Part shown: positions 43,443-52,416 of the stretch, piece by piece | Layout of the letters: the number at the start of each line of letters is the position of its first letter | Position numbering within the stretch: position 1 is the first letter of the stretch | DNA from: Bacteroidales bacterium | GTDB lineage: Bacteria; Bacteroidota; Bacteroidia; Bacteroidales; F082 | Direction: 5' to 3' | Length of the DNA stretch: 64,000 nt | Assembly (NCBI GenBank): GCA_028704385.1 | Contig: JAQVLA010000002.1 | Coordinates: forward strand, 186,001 to 250,000 | Notes under the pieces: generated by a model | Told to the model about the DNA's origin: nothing | Database searches by the model: none | Seen by the model: only the letters and a program-made list of their open reading frames with translations | Position numbers and translations under genes: made by a program

Positions 43443-44366
43443 ATGAAACAACAGAATGTATTTTGGGGAATATTGCTCATTGCATTGGGTACCCTTTTTT
43501 TACTTGACAGATTAGATTTTTTTGATTTTCAGTGGAGGGTTTTGATAAGGCTTTGGCCTTTGTTGCTAATTTTATGGGGTGTTTCAATTCTCCCTGTCCA
43601 GAACTTTTTGAAGATTATACTGGCTCTTGCAGTTGGAGCACTGGGTGTTGTGATGTATGGACACCAGTATGAGAATTACAAGCCTCACAAATCTGGATTT
43701 CGTTATAACTTCGAGAAAGACGAAGGACGAATTCGTGATACGCTGGTTACACAAACTTTTAGTCATGAGCTTGAAGCTGGCATATCATCGGCATCTCTCC
43801 AGCTTGATGCCACGGCCGGAACCTATAAACTCCTGGGAACGACCAGCGAACTCATCCGTGCTGATAAGCGAGGCTCTAGCATGGCATATAATTTTCGGGT
43901 TGAGGAGCTTGGCGACAACTGCAAAGTAATCATCGAGCAGGTGGATAATAAAATCGTACTGAATAGTAATAAGTTGAACAATTTCGACCTGATGCTGAAT
44001 CCAGATGTAGCTTGGAGTTTTAACCTGGATGTTGGAGCTGCAGAGCTGGATTTTGATCTGCGTGAATTTAATATTCATGAAATTGAAATTAATGGAGGTG
44101 CCGCTGCTATTGATTTACAGTTGGGAACTGAAAGCCGGAATACAAAAGTGAATATAGATGCAGCTGCTTCGGCCATAAAACTGGTCATACCTTACGAAGC
44201 AGGATGCCGTATCAAAACAGCTTCAGTGCTGTCGAGCCATAACTTCAAGGATTTTGAAAAGATAAGTCGGGGTGTTTACGAAACTTCCGGCTTCGAAAAC
44301 GCTGATCAACAGATTTTTATCGATCTGGATGCAGCGGTATCTAGTTTTAAGATTAGCCGTAACTAG
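43443..44366 (+). CDS. LiaF-like envelope stress protein
   Basis: A 307-residue membrane protein. Residues 1-75 hold a LiaI/LiaF-type unit of about three hydrophobic helices (FWGILLIALGTLFLLDRL, VLIRLWPLLLILWGVSIL, ILALAVGALGVVMYG). After a polar linker the C-terminal part (about 110-307) is a beta-helical toast-rack domain with repeating rungs (LEAGISSASLQLDA, LDVGAAELDFDL, INGGAAAIDLQLG, IDAAASAIKLVIP), as in LiaF/cell-wall-active antibiotic response proteins. It lies 99 bases after the LiaI-like gene. Function in this phylum is unproven; sensing or buffering of envelope stress is inferred. Confidence 0.8.
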   Translation: MKQQNVFWGILLIALGTLFLLDRLDFFDFQWRVLIRLWPLLLILWGVSILPVQNFLKIILALAVGALGVVMYGHQYENYKPHKSGFRYNFEKDEGRIRDTLVTQTFSHELEAGISSASLQLDATAGTYKLLGTTSELIRADKRGSSMAYNFRVEELGDNCKVIIEQVDNKIVLNSNKLNNFDLMLNPDVAWSFNLDVGAAELDFDLREFNIHEIEINGGAAAIDLQLGTESRNTKVNIDAAASAIKLVIPYEAGCRIKTASVLSSHNFKDFEKISRGVYETSGFENADQQIFIDLDAAVSSFKISRN

Positions 44367-44406
44367 GGTACATAAACCAGGTTTCGATATTTTGAGTAAT
44401 TTACGT

Positions 44407-44419
44407 TGTCAAAATGACA
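44407..44419. promoter_or_regulatory. Palindrome upstream of cbpA-like gene
   Basis: A perfect inverted repeat TGTCA-AAA-TGACA lies 52 bases before the DnaJ-family start codon, with a related TTTGACAA at 44451-44458. It is a possible operator for a stress regulator. Confidence 0.4.
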
Positions 44420-44470
44420 GTATTTTCCAAAATTGGGAATTGGCATATTGTTTGACAATGAAAAGGAGCT

Positions 44471-45388
44471 ATGGATTATAAGGACTATTACAAAATATTA
44501 GGTGTTGATCGCAAAGCTACAGCTGAGCAGATTAAGAAACAATACCGTAAGCTGGCTGTTAAATATCATCCGGATAAAAACTCCGGAGATAAGGCTGCAG
44601 AGGAGCGTTTCAAGGAAATAAGTGAGGCATACGAAGTGCTGGGCAATGCAGAGAAGAGAAGAAAATACGATGATTTGGGAGCCAATTGGAAGCATTACCA
44701 ACAGCAGGGGTTTGAAGGATTTGGTGGCTTTAGGGAAGGTGGCACGCATGGCAGACAGCAAGGCTTTGAGGATTTTTTTGGTGGTCAGCATGGGTTTTCT
44801 GATTTTTTTGAGTCCTTTTTTGGTAGTGGATTTGGAACCGGATCGTTTGGAGGAAGCTCCCGGCAACGACAACAAGTAAAGGGGGAGGATCTGATGGCCA
44901 CCCTCAGCCTGAGCATAGAGGATGCATATAGGGGCTCCACTCACCTGATCAATCTCAATGGCAATCATATCCGATTGAAGATAAAACCCGGTGTAAAAGA
45001 CGGACAAACATTGCGGATAAAAGGAAAAGGACAATCTTCTCCTTTTGGAGGTGAAGCCGGCGATTTACTGTTAAAAGTGCAGGTAAAGCCACAAAAAGGT
45101 TTAGTTCGTGAAGGTGATGATCTTATTGCTGATTTTCCGGTCGACTTCTATACCGCTGTTTTGGGAGGTAAACTTCCGTTTAGCACATTTAAAGGAACTG
45201 TACAGGTAACTGTTAAAGCAGGTCAGCAAAACGGAAGTATTCTCCGGCTCAAAGGGCTGGGAATGCCGGTATATGGCGAAGACAAATTTGGTAATTTATT
45301 GTTAAAAGTTCAACTTAGGTTGCCTGAATCAATTTCACCTGCCGAGAAGGAATTATTAATGCAGGCTGTAGCCTTACGTTCGCAATAA
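44471..45388 (+). CDS. DnaJ-family co-chaperone, CbpA type
   Basis: A 305-residue type II J-protein that would stimulate DnaK and bind unfolded clients. The J domain occupies residues 1-70 ([22 protein letters not shown] triad at 33-35, [19 protein letters not shown]). A Gly/Phe-rich linker spans about 75-135 ([25 protein letters not shown]). There is no CxxCxGxG zinc finger, which separates it from DnaJ. The C-terminal peptide-binding domains run from about 140 ([40 protein letters not shown]). No MerR-type cbpM partner follows; the gene instead follows PspC/LiaF-like genes. Confidence 0.9.
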   Translation: MDYKDYYKILGVDRKATAEQIKKQYRKLAVKYHPDKNSGDKAAEERFKEISEAYEVLGNAEKRRKYDDLGANWKHYQQQGFEGFGGFREGGTHGRQQGFEDFFGGQHGFSDFFESFFGSGFGTGSFGGSSRQRQQVKGEDLMATLSLSIEDAYRGSTHLINLNGNHIRLKIKPGVKDGQTLRIKGKGQSSPFGGEAGDLLLKVQVKPQKGLVREGDDLIADFPVDFYTAVLGGKLPFSTFKGTVQVTVKAGQQNGSILRLKGLGMPVYGEDKFGNLLLKVQLRLPESISPAEKELLMQAVALRSQ

Positions 45389-45535
45389 GCAGAGATCACC
45401 TTACCATAAACTGAACAGATTTCGCATTATTCTTAATTATTCAGCATTTTTGCGTACTTTTTAGTTAATTTGCGCGTTCTTTTCTGATCTCAGTCAGAAT
45501 GGTTCCGATATTTTATTTATATTCAAAATGTTGAT

Positions 45536-47872
45536 ATGCAACAATTTACATTTTTAAAGAAGATTTTTATTGGCCTAGCTTTAATTTGTACATCGCTTAC
45601 AACTGCATTTGGTCAGGAGGCTGCTATTAGGGGATTTGTGTATGAGACCAGCACAGGCGAACCTGTAATATTTTCAAATGTTTACCTCGAAGGAACCAAT
45701 TTTGGTGCTTCAACAGATATCAATGGATATTTTAGTATCACAAAAGTACCGGCAGGTGAGTACATAATGTTAGTAACATTTTTGGGGTACGATACGCTCA
45801 GAGAGCCTGTTACACTTGTCCCGGGAGATGTAATCAACAAGCGTTTTCACCTTAGCGAAGGCAGTGTAAGCCTCGAAACCGTGAATATTACAGCTGATAA
45901 GATTGAATCGAGAAGTGAAACCAGAACTTCGGTTATCAACATCACCCCAAAATCTTTGAAAAAGATACCTTCAATTGGAGGCCAGAGCGACCTCGCACAG
46001 TATTTACAGGTTATTCCGGGAGTAGTGTTTACAGGCGATCAGGGCGGACAATTATACATCAGAGGCGGCTCGCCCATTCAAAACAAGGTTCTGTTGGACG
46101 GCATGATTGTTTATAACCCATTTCATTCGATAGGCTTGTTTTCGGTTTTCGAAACCGATATCATTCGTAATGCTGAAGTTTTTACCGGAGGATTTAGTGC
46201 TGATTATGGTGGCCGGATTTCATCAGTCATGGATATCACCACACGCGATGGGAACAAAAACCGCATTGCCGGAAAGCTGGGAGCAAGTACTTTTGGTGCT
46301 CGTTTTCTGCTTGAAGGTCCTATTTCAAAAGCTAAAACCCAGGATGGTGCCAGTTCGAGTTTTGTGCTGTCAGTGAAAAATTCCTATCTCGAACAAACAA
46401 GCAAGAGCCTTTACAGTCATATTGACAAGAATGGATTACCTTTCAACTTTTTGGATATCTATGCGAAAGCTTCAATCAACTCGGCTAATGGCAGCAAGAT
46501 TAATTTCTTCGGATTTAATTTTGACGATCAGGTGAACAATTACAAAGCGCTATCCGATTTTAGCTGGAATGCAATGGGCGGTGGATCAAACTTTTTAATT
46601 ATTCCCGGTAAATCTCCCGTACTGATTGAAGGTAATTTGGCTTATTCAAGTTATCAGGCCAAACTGTCGGAAGTTTCTTCTCCCGATCGCTCAAGCTCTA
46701 TTAATGGCTTCAATATGGGATTTCACTTCACTTATTTTCTGGGAAAAGACCTTGTTAAATATGGTGTGGAATTATTAGGTTTCAAAACAGAATTTGATTT
46801 CACCAATGGAGTTGGTCGTACGATCAGCCAGGTGGAAAATACAACAGAACTGGCAGCCTATGTGCGATACAAAGGAAACTATGGCAAATTGCTCTTTGAA
46901 CCCAGCCTTAGAATTCAGTGGTATGCCTCCTTATCAAATATTTCGCCCGAACCCCGGCTCGCAATGAAGTATATGGTGAATGATTGGTTCCGGATAAAGC
47001 TGGCTACCGGAATGTATTCACAGAATCTGATTGCAGCCAATTCGGATCGTGATGTTGTGAATTTATTTTATGGTTTTTTGTCGGGGCCTGATAATCTGCC
47101 AGCCCGCTTTGATGGCAAGGAGATTAATCATAAGCTGCAAAAAGCAAATCACTTCATTTTTGGTACAGAGATAGACCTTACTCACCGGATCAACCTGAAC
47201 ATCGAAGGTTATCTTAAGGATTTTAATCAGCTTACAAACCTTAATCGTAATAAGCTATATGATGAGTCAACAGCTCCTTTTGGCACACCGGATATCTATA
47301 AGAAGGATTTTATTATCGAAAAAGGAAAAGCTTATGGTGGCGACATAGCCTTGAAATATGAAGACAACCATTGGTATATCTGGACCGTTTATTCGTTGGG
47401 ATTTATAACAAAAGAGTTTGAAGAAAAACCCGGCGAACTCGTTACTTACAGGCCACATTACGATCGCCGGCATAATGTAAACGTGATCATTTCATACACT
47501 ACAGGCGATCGCAAACAATGGGAATTTAGCGGCAGATGGAATTATGGGTCTGGTTTTCCATTTACGCAGGTACAGGGATATTATGAATACATCAATTTTG
47601 ATGGAGGTGTAAATGATGACTATATGATTGCCAACGGCGAATTGGGGCTGATTTATGGAGATCTTAATAAAGGGGAGTTGCCAAGCTATCACCGGCTTGA
47701 TCTGGATGCCAAACGCAGGTTTTTCCTGAGCGAAAGAACCGAACTCGAATTTAATCTTAGTGTCACCAATCTGTATAATCGCGAAAATGTTTTTTATGTA
47801 GATCAGATCACCAGCGAAGTTGTACGACAATTACCTCTGATGCCTAGTTTTGGGCTTACACTGAGTTTTTAA
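45536..47872 (+). CDS. TonB-dependent receptor with carboxypeptidase-regulatory-like domain
   Basis: A 778-residue outer-membrane TonB-dependent receptor of the smaller, non-SusC kind. After a signal peptide (FIGLALICTSLTTAFGQ) comes a carboxypeptidase-regulatory-like domain (AAIRGFVYETSTGEPVIFSNV, residues about 27-110), then a plug (DLAQYLQVIPGVVFTGDQGG, LYIRGGSPIQNKVLLDGM, GGFSADYGGRISSVMD) and a beta-barrel ending in SFGLTLSF. No SusD partner is adjacent. The next gene, an oligopeptidase lipoprotein, starts 17 bases later and is likely co-transcribed, so peptides are one possible cargo; metals or cofactors are others. Confidence 0.9.
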   Translation: MQQFTFLKKIFIGLALICTSLTTAFGQEAAIRGFVYETSTGEPVIFSNVYLEGTNFGASTDINGYFSITKVPAGEYIMLVTFLGYDTLREPVTLVPGDVINKRFHLSEGSVSLETVNITADKIESRSETRTSVINITPKSLKKIPSIGGQSDLAQYLQVIPGVVFTGDQGGQLYIRGGSPIQNKVLLDGMIVYNPFHSIGLFSVFETDIIRNAEVFTGGFSADYGGRISSVMDITTRDGNKNRIAGKLGASTFGARFLLEGPISKAKTQDGASSSFVLSVKNSYLEQTSKSLYSHIDKNGLPFNFLDIYAKASINSANGSKINFFGFNFDDQVNNYKALSDFSWNAMGGGSNFLIIPGKSPVLIEGNLAYSSYQAKLSEVSSPDRSSSINGFNMGFHFTYFLGKDLVKYGVELLGFKTEFDFTNGVGRTISQVENTTELAAYVRYKGNYGKLLFEPSLRIQWYASLSNISPEPRLAMKYMVNDWFRIKLATGMYSQNLIAANSDRDVVNLFYGFLSGPDNLPARFDGKEINHKLQKANHFIFGTEIDLTHRINLNIEGYLKDFNQLTNLNRNKLYDESTAPFGTPDIYKKDFIIEKGKAYGGDIALKYEDNHWYIWTVYSLGFITKEFEEKPGELVTYRPHYDRRHNVNVIISYTTGDRKQWEFSGRWNYGSGFPFTQVQGYYEYINFDGGVNDDYMIANGELGLIYGDLNKGELPSYHRLDLDAKRRFFLSERTELEFNLSVTNLYNRENVFYVDQITSEVVRQLPLMPSFGLTLSF

Positions 47873-47889
47873 TATAATATTTACCCTTT

Positions 47890-50037
47890 ATGAAAAAAGA
47901 TTATTTTAAATCATTGATTATCAATGTGAAACAGATTTTTTATTTGTTTATGATCCTCTTGTTGCTAAACAGTTGCGATCAGCCAAAAAAAGAAACTATG
48001 CAGCCACCTGTAGCACAACAAAAACCGCATGAACTAACAAAACACGAACACACCAGAATTGATAACTATTATTGGCTCAACGACCGGGAAGATCCTGAAG
48101 TTATTGCCTATCTCGAAGCAGAGAATGCATACACTGATGCGGCTTTGGCGCATACCGATGTCTTGCAACAGGAGCTTTATGATGAGATGTTAGGAAGGAT
48201 TAAGCAAACAGATATTTCGGTTCCTTATCAACGTAATGGTTATTTTTACTACACACGTTACGAGGAAGGTAAGGAGTATCCAATTTATTGTCGCAAAAAA
48301 GGCAGCCTTGATGCAGAAGAGGAAATAATGCTTAATGGCAACGAAATGGCAGAAGGTTATGCCTATTTTCAAATCGGAGGATGGGAAATTAGCGCTGACA
48401 ACAATTTGCTGGCCTTTTCTGTTGATACTGTTAGTCGCAGGCAATATACCATTTATGTTAAAAATCTAACTACCGGCCAAATCTACTCCCAAAGTATTCC
48501 AAACACTTCCGGAAATATGGCCTGGGGAAATGATAATGAGACACTTTTTTATAGTGTTAAGGATGAAACATTACGGCCCTATAGAATCGTCAGGCATCAG
48601 TTGGAACAAGATTTTAACAATGATGTTGTGATCTTTGAAGAAAGCGATCCAACTTTTTATGCCTTTGTGTTTAAAACAAAATCTGACGCATATATCATGG
48701 TTGGTTCAGTAAGTACGCTTTCCGCCGAATATCATTTTGTGGATGCTGACAAACCTGTAAATGCACTTCAGGTTGTTCAGGAACGTCAGCCTGATATGCT
48801 CTACGGTGTTGACCACTACAAGAACGATTTTTATATCCGGACGAATCTTGATGCCCAGAATTTCAGGCTGATGAAAACCAGTGTTAAAAAACCAGGTATG
48901 AAAAACTGGAAAGAAGTAATTGCACACCGCGAAGATGTTTTATTGGAAGATTTCGAAATATTTAGTAACTATTTGGTAGTGAGCGAACGGCAGAAGGGAT
49001 TGCTTAATATCAGGGTGATGAGTTGGAATAAAAAACAGGATTATTATCTCGATTTTGGCGAGCCTGCCTATACTGCTTACACCAGTACCAATGTTGATTT
49101 CGACACAGATATTCTGCGTTATGGCTATACTTCGCTCACTACACCTAACTCTGTTTACGATTTCAATATGGTCGACAAAAGCAGAAAGTTATTAAAACAG
49201 CAGGAAGTACTCGGGGGTTATAATCCTGATGATTATCAATCAGAAAGGCTGTATGCCCCCTCGCACGATGGCGTGATGGTTCCCATTTCGCTGGTGTATA
49301 AAAAAGGTCTTGTAAAAAACGGAGAAAATCCGCTGGTACTCTATGGTTATGGTTCTTATGGTGCCAGCATGGATGCTTATTTCTCATCTACCCGATTGAG
49401 TTTGCTCGACAGGGGATTCGTTTGGGCTATCGCACATATCCGTGGCGGTGAAGAATTGGGACGTCAATGGTACGAAGACGGTAAACTGCTCAACAAGAAA
49501 AATACATTTTTCGATTTTATTGCCTGTGGCGAATATCTGATTGATCAAAAATTTACTGATAACAGACATATGTTTGCATTGGGAGGCAGTGCCGGTGGTT
49601 TGCTTGTTGGTGCAGTGGTAAATATGCGACCTGACTTGTGGAAAGGCGTGATAGCAGCTGTACCTTTTGTTGATGTTGTGACTACTATGTTGGACGAAAG
49701 CATTCCTCTCACAACAGGTGAGTACGACGAATGGGGAAATCCAACCGATAAGGAATATTATGAGTATATGCTTTCTTATTCGCCTTATGATAATGTCGTA
49801 CAACAGGATTATCCTGCTATGCTTGTTACAACCGGATTGCATGATAGCCAGGTGCAATACTGGGAACCAGCAAAATGGGTTGCCAAGCTCAGAACTCATA
49901 AGACCAATGAGGAACATTTGTTGCTGAAAACCAATATGGATTTTGGACATGGAGGTGCTTCCGGTCGCTTTGAACGTTTGAAAGAAACAGCTTTGGAATA
50001 TGCCTTTATGATGAACGAATTGGGGATGGTACAATAG
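47890..50037 (+). CDS. S9 family serine peptidase, oligopeptidase B-like lipoprotein
   Basis: A 715-residue prolyl-oligopeptidase family enzyme cleaving short peptides. An N-terminal hydrophobic stretch with NSC (FYLFMILLLLNSC) suggests a lipoprotein signal, so it probably acts outside the cytoplasm. A beta-propeller of about residues 45-430 carries DNYYWLNDREDPEVI; the alpha/beta-hydrolase domain follows. The catalytic triad reads Ser567 (GGSAGG), Asp652 (GLHDSQVQYWEP) and His687 (FGHGGASGR). The AHIRGGEELGRQWYEDGK segment is typical of oligopeptidase B (PtrB). It is the second gene after a TonB-dependent receptor and ends at a terminator. Confidence 0.92.
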   Translation: MKKDYFKSLIINVKQIFYLFMILLLLNSCDQPKKETMQPPVAQQKPHELTKHEHTRIDNYYWLNDREDPEVIAYLEAENAYTDAALAHTDVLQQELYDEMLGRIKQTDISVPYQRNGYFYYTRYEEGKEYPIYCRKKGSLDAEEEIMLNGNEMAEGYAYFQIGGWEISADNNLLAFSVDTVSRRQYTIYVKNLTTGQIYSQSIPNTSGNMAWGNDNETLFYSVKDETLRPYRIVRHQLEQDFNNDVVIFEESDPTFYAFVFKTKSDAYIMVGSVSTLSAEYHFVDADKPVNALQVVQERQPDMLYGVDHYKNDFYIRTNLDAQNFRLMKTSVKKPGMKNWKEVIAHREDVLLEDFEIFSNYLVVSERQKGLLNIRVMSWNKKQDYYLDFGEPAYTAYTSTNVDFDTDILRYGYTSLTTPNSVYDFNMVDKSRKLLKQQEVLGGYNPDDYQSERLYAPSHDGVMVPISLVYKKGLVKNGENPLVLYGYGSYGASMDAYFSSTRLSLLDRGFVWAIAHIRGGEELGRQWYEDGKLLNKKNTFFDFIACGEYLIDQKFTDNRHMFALGGSAGGLLVGAVVNMRPDLWKGVIAAVPFVDVVTTMLDESIPLTTGEYDEWGNPTDKEYYEYMLSYSPYDNVVQQDYPAMLVTTGLHDSQVQYWEPAKWVAKLRTHKTNEEHLLLKTNMDFGHGGASGRFERLKETALEYAFMMNELGMVQ

Positions 50038-50060
50038 ATTGTTCAGATTGTATAACTTTG

Positions 50061-50098
50061 AGAGGCTGCTTTGTGACAAAATCAGCCTCTTTTTTTTT
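50061..50098 (+). terminator. Terminator after oligopeptidase gene
   Basis: The stem AGAGGCTG (50061-50068) pairs with CAGCCTCT (50083-50090), followed by eight T residues. Confidence 0.85.
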
Positions 50099-50136
50099 GT
50101 GGGTTAAACCTGACTTCGGACTTAAGCTTTGGGGAA

Positions 50137-50589
50137 ATGTCACGTAAAATGCCTTTCAATACGGCTCATAAAATGCTCGAGAGGGAAGTACTCGAAGTTT
50201 TCAAAACCTGCTATTCCGATTTTCCGAAGGCACGCATTAAAACATTTGAATCACCCGATTTTCAGCTTATTGTGAACAGGCACAAAACCATAGGACTAGA
50301 AATTGTAAGGTATGTAACAGATCCTGAATTGATTGAAAATTCAGATTTCAGTCAGTTTGAGCCACAACGGATTCAGGAATTGATTGAAAAAAAAGAACAA
50401 AAGTCATTAGGTTATAATCGGATGCGATATTATGAATTGTGGTTGTTAATTGTAAGTGGTTCTAATCCGTTGGAACCTGTTATGTTGCACCCCGAAAATA
50501 TTGATTCCATGGTATTTGATTCTGTTTTTTTCGAAAAGATATTCTATCTGGATATGCGACGAACTCATCTTTATTATCTGCAGGATTGA
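50137..50589 (+). CDS. Unknown protein with possible PD-(D/E)XK nuclease-like motif
   Basis: A 150-residue soluble protein without signal or membrane segments. An N-terminal helix (AHKMLEREVLEVFKTCY) is followed by ESPDFQLIV and, after a turn, GLEIVRYV (Asp41 and Glu55). The spacing PD-x13-E-x-V resembles the PD-(D/E)XK phosphodiesterase core in which the Lys is replaced. A charged helix (QRIQELIEKKEQKSLGYNRM) and strand YELWLLIVSG follow. It stands alone between a terminator and an outer-membrane protein gene. The family assignment is tentative. Confidence 0.55.
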   Translation: MSRKMPFNTAHKMLEREVLEVFKTCYSDFPKARIKTFESPDFQLIVNRHKTIGLEIVRYVTDPELIENSDFSQFEPQRIQELIEKKEQKSLGYNRMRYYELWLLIVSGSNPLEPVMLHPENIDSMVFDSVFFEKIFYLDMRRTHLYYLQD

Positions 50590-50655
50590 ATTTTACAGTT
50601 AATTCACCTAGTGTAATACGGTTTTTACCTTAGCAATTTCACTTTATACTGCTAT

Positions 50656-50663
50656 TAGTTTTG
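50656..50663 (+). promoter_or_regulatory. Possible -7 promoter element for small barrel gene
   Basis: TAGTTTTG matches TAnnTTTG but lies about 180 bases before ATG 50843, implying a long leader; a chance match is possible. Confidence 0.35.
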
Positions 50664-50842
50664 CTTCATCAAAGCCTTCAATATAAGGTCAGGCGAAAGC
50701 AAAAACGCTAAACATAATTGTAAAAAACAGCATTCAAATGACTTTATTGCAGGTTTCGGCCACTAACCGACTTTTGTCTGTTATGGTTTGCGGAAGCCGA
50801 AAAGCATAAAGAGTAGGCATAGAAATTACATCCAAATGTATT

Positions 50843-51373
50843 ATGAGAAAAGTTTTATTTGTATTAGCATTTGCCCTCATCGGGCTTAGCTACAGTGCTC
50901 AGGCACAGTTCGAAAAAGGTCAGGTTGATGCCAATATTGGTATCGGTCTGGGTGCCACTTTTGCCACAGGAACGCTGGATTTGCCACCCGTTTCGCTTGC
51001 ACTCGATTTTGGTGTAAGTGATAACCTAAGTATTGGTGCTTATCTGGGCTATTCAGCATCAAAAGAGGATTTTTCAGGATTTGGTGCAAATTATTCCTGG
51101 AAATATACCTATATGATTGCTGGTGCCCGCGGAGCTTATCATTTTGATCTTGCTGATCAGCTTGATACTTATGCTGGTGTGATGTTGGGTTATAATATTG
51201 CCAGTGTAAAATATGATGGTCCGGGTGCGTCACCTGCATCTCCAAAAGCAGGTGGTATAGCTTATGCAGGCTTTGCAGGTGCCAGGTATCATTTTGGCGA
51301 CACCTTTGGTATTTATGCCGAACTGGGATACGGGATTGCCCTGCTGAATGCAGGTCTGACGCTGAAGTTCTAA
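50843..51373 (+). CDS. Small outer-membrane beta-barrel protein
   Basis: A 176-residue protein with a signal peptide (KVLFVLAFALIGLSYSAQAQ) and an eight-stranded OmpW/OmpX-like pattern: ANIGIGLGATFATG, VSLALDFGVSDNLSIGAYLGYSA, YTYMIAGARGAYHFDL, LDTYAGVMLGYNIASVKYD, GIAYAGFAGARYHFG and the closing YAELGYGIALLNAGLTLKF with terminal Phe. Role unknown; small barrels of this sort are membrane-integrity or adhesion proteins. It is monocistronic and convergent with the carotenoid genes. Confidence 0.8.
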   Translation: MRKVLFVLAFALIGLSYSAQAQFEKGQVDANIGIGLGATFATGTLDLPPVSLALDFGVSDNLSIGAYLGYSASKEDFSGFGANYSWKYTYMIAGARGAYHFDLADQLDTYAGVMLGYNIASVKYDGPGASPASPKAGGIAYAGFAGARYHFGDTFGIYAELGYGIALLNAGLTLKF

Positions 51374-51397
51374 TCTTGAAGCTGTCGTATCTTTAGA

Positions 51398-51436
51398 AAG
51401 TCTGATCTTGTTTGATTACAGGGTCAGGCTTTTTTA
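51398..51436. terminator. Terminator between barrel gene and crtZ
   Basis: AAGTCTGA (51398-51405) pairs with TCAGGCTT (51424-51431, one G-T pair), followed by T. It overlaps the end of the convergent crtZ gene. Confidence 0.6.
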
Positions 51437-51885
51437 GTTTTATACCATTCTTGTTGATAGTATTTCCATGGTGCGATCAAAAAACCATAATTATAATGTG
51501 CACGTGGCTTATGATGATCTAGGTGGGCTGTTATGGTTGCTCTCAGATAACGATTGCTTAATCTTTGGAAAAGCGGTAGGCGGCCATGCACAAAAACATC
51601 ATGAAAAAGGAAGTAAGCCAGGCCATAAAGTGCAATTCCCAACCCAAGGTAAAATTTCCAATCGAAGCCACCTTGAGTGCCGGATACGATTAACAGAAAA
51701 CTGGGAATAGCAAAAATCACTGCAAAAAGATCGTTCCATTCAAACTTTCGGCCATCACGTATATGGTGGTCTTTGTGTAGTATCCACAAAAAACCATGCA
51801 TCACATATTTGTGTGTAAACCAGGCTATAAACTCCATAAACAGGAAGGCGCCAAGTATCAATGCAGCAGCCAAAATCCAGCTCAT
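51424..51885 (-). CDS. crtZ: Beta-carotene hydroxylase (CrtZ family)
   Basis: Membrane non-heme di-iron hydroxylase adding 3-OH groups to beta-ionone rings (beta-carotene to zeaxanthin). 153 residues. The iron-binding His clusters are HKYVMH (25-30), HKDHH (37-41), FHDVFVHGR (His95, His100) and HLDHHKP (121-125). Hydrophobic segments: ILAAALILGAFLFMEFIAW and FAVIFAIPSFLLIV and GLGIALYGLAYFLF. It is the last gene of the idi-containing carotenoid run. Its substrate needs lycopene cyclase, which is not found in this window. Confidence 0.92.
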   Translation of the reverse strand: MSWILAAALILGAFLFMEFIAWFTHKYVMHGFLWILHKDHHIRDGRKFEWNDLFAVIFAIPSFLLIVSGTQGGFDWKFYLGLGIALYGLAYFLFHDVFVHGRLPLFQRLSNRYLRATITAHLDHHKPRAHYNYGFLIAPWKYYQQEWYKTKKA

Positions 51886-51886
51886 A

Positions 51887-52414
51887 TCATTTTGTTTTTA
51901 GGTTTTTCAGATGTGCATCCACTTCATCAAAAGCGATACGAAACCAGGCAGTATAATTTTCGGGATGGTTTGTGATTTCTTTTCTTAGTTCGCTCATTGT
52001 TGCATATTTCCATCTGGCAACTTCTCTGTGATTAATCACAGGAAGCTCATCTGAATAACCTATAAAAACGTGATCCAACTCATGTTCTGTGAGTCCTTGT
52101 CCGACATCTGCCTTGTAAATAAACGAAAAGGCATGATTTATCTCACATTGCATTCCCATTTCTTCTTTTAATCTTCGGCTGGTTGCGGCTTCCAGACTTT
52201 CATTTTCACGCGGATGCGAACAGCAGGTGTTGGTCCATAATCCTGGAGTATGGTATTTAGACAAGGCCCTTTGCTGAAGCAATAACTCATTATTGCTGTT
52301 AAAAATAAAAATTGAAAAAGCGCGATGCAACACTCCTTTTTCGTGAGCTTCCATTTTTTCCATCAAACCCAGTGGCTCGTCTTTGGTGTTTACTAAAACA
52401 ACTTGTTCTTCCAT
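51887..52414 (-). CDS. idi: Isopentenyl-diphosphate delta-isomerase
   Basis: Interconverts isopentenyl and dimethylallyl diphosphate, supplying the prenyl chain starter. Type I (Nudix-like), 175 residues from ATG 52414; a TTG at 52420 would add two. Motifs: the catalytic Cys in TNTCCSHPRENE, the Nudix-like LEAATSRRLKEEMGM, and the second catalytic Glu in EHELDHVFIGY. It starts 2 bases after the preceding stop codon, and crtZ follows with a single-base gap, so the cluster is tightly coupled. Confidence 0.95.
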   Translation of the reverse strand: MEEQVVLVNTKDEPLGLMEKMEAHEKGVLHRAFSIFIFNSNNELLLQQRALSKYHTPGLWTNTCCSHPRENESLEAATSRRLKEEMGMQCEINHAFSFIYKADVGQGLTEHELDHVFIGYSDELPVINHREVARWKYATMSELRKEITNHPENYTAWFRIAFDEVDAHLKNLKTK

Positions 52415-52416
52415 AA

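Noticed and set aside
44441-44457. TTGGCA ... TTTGA resembling a sigma-54 -24/-12 promoter before the CbpA-like gene
   Set aside because: The -12 GC is replaced by GA and no sigma-54 activator gene or other site was seen; a chance match is more likely.
44498-45034. 178-codon minus-strand ORF opposite the CbpA-like gene
   Set aside because: Antisense shadow of the J-domain and Gly/Phe-rich coding region with no domain of its own.
49384-50079. Long minus-strand ORF (231 codons) opposite the oligopeptidase gene
   Set aside because: It lies fully across the well-supported peptidase coding sequence and terminator and resembles no protein family.
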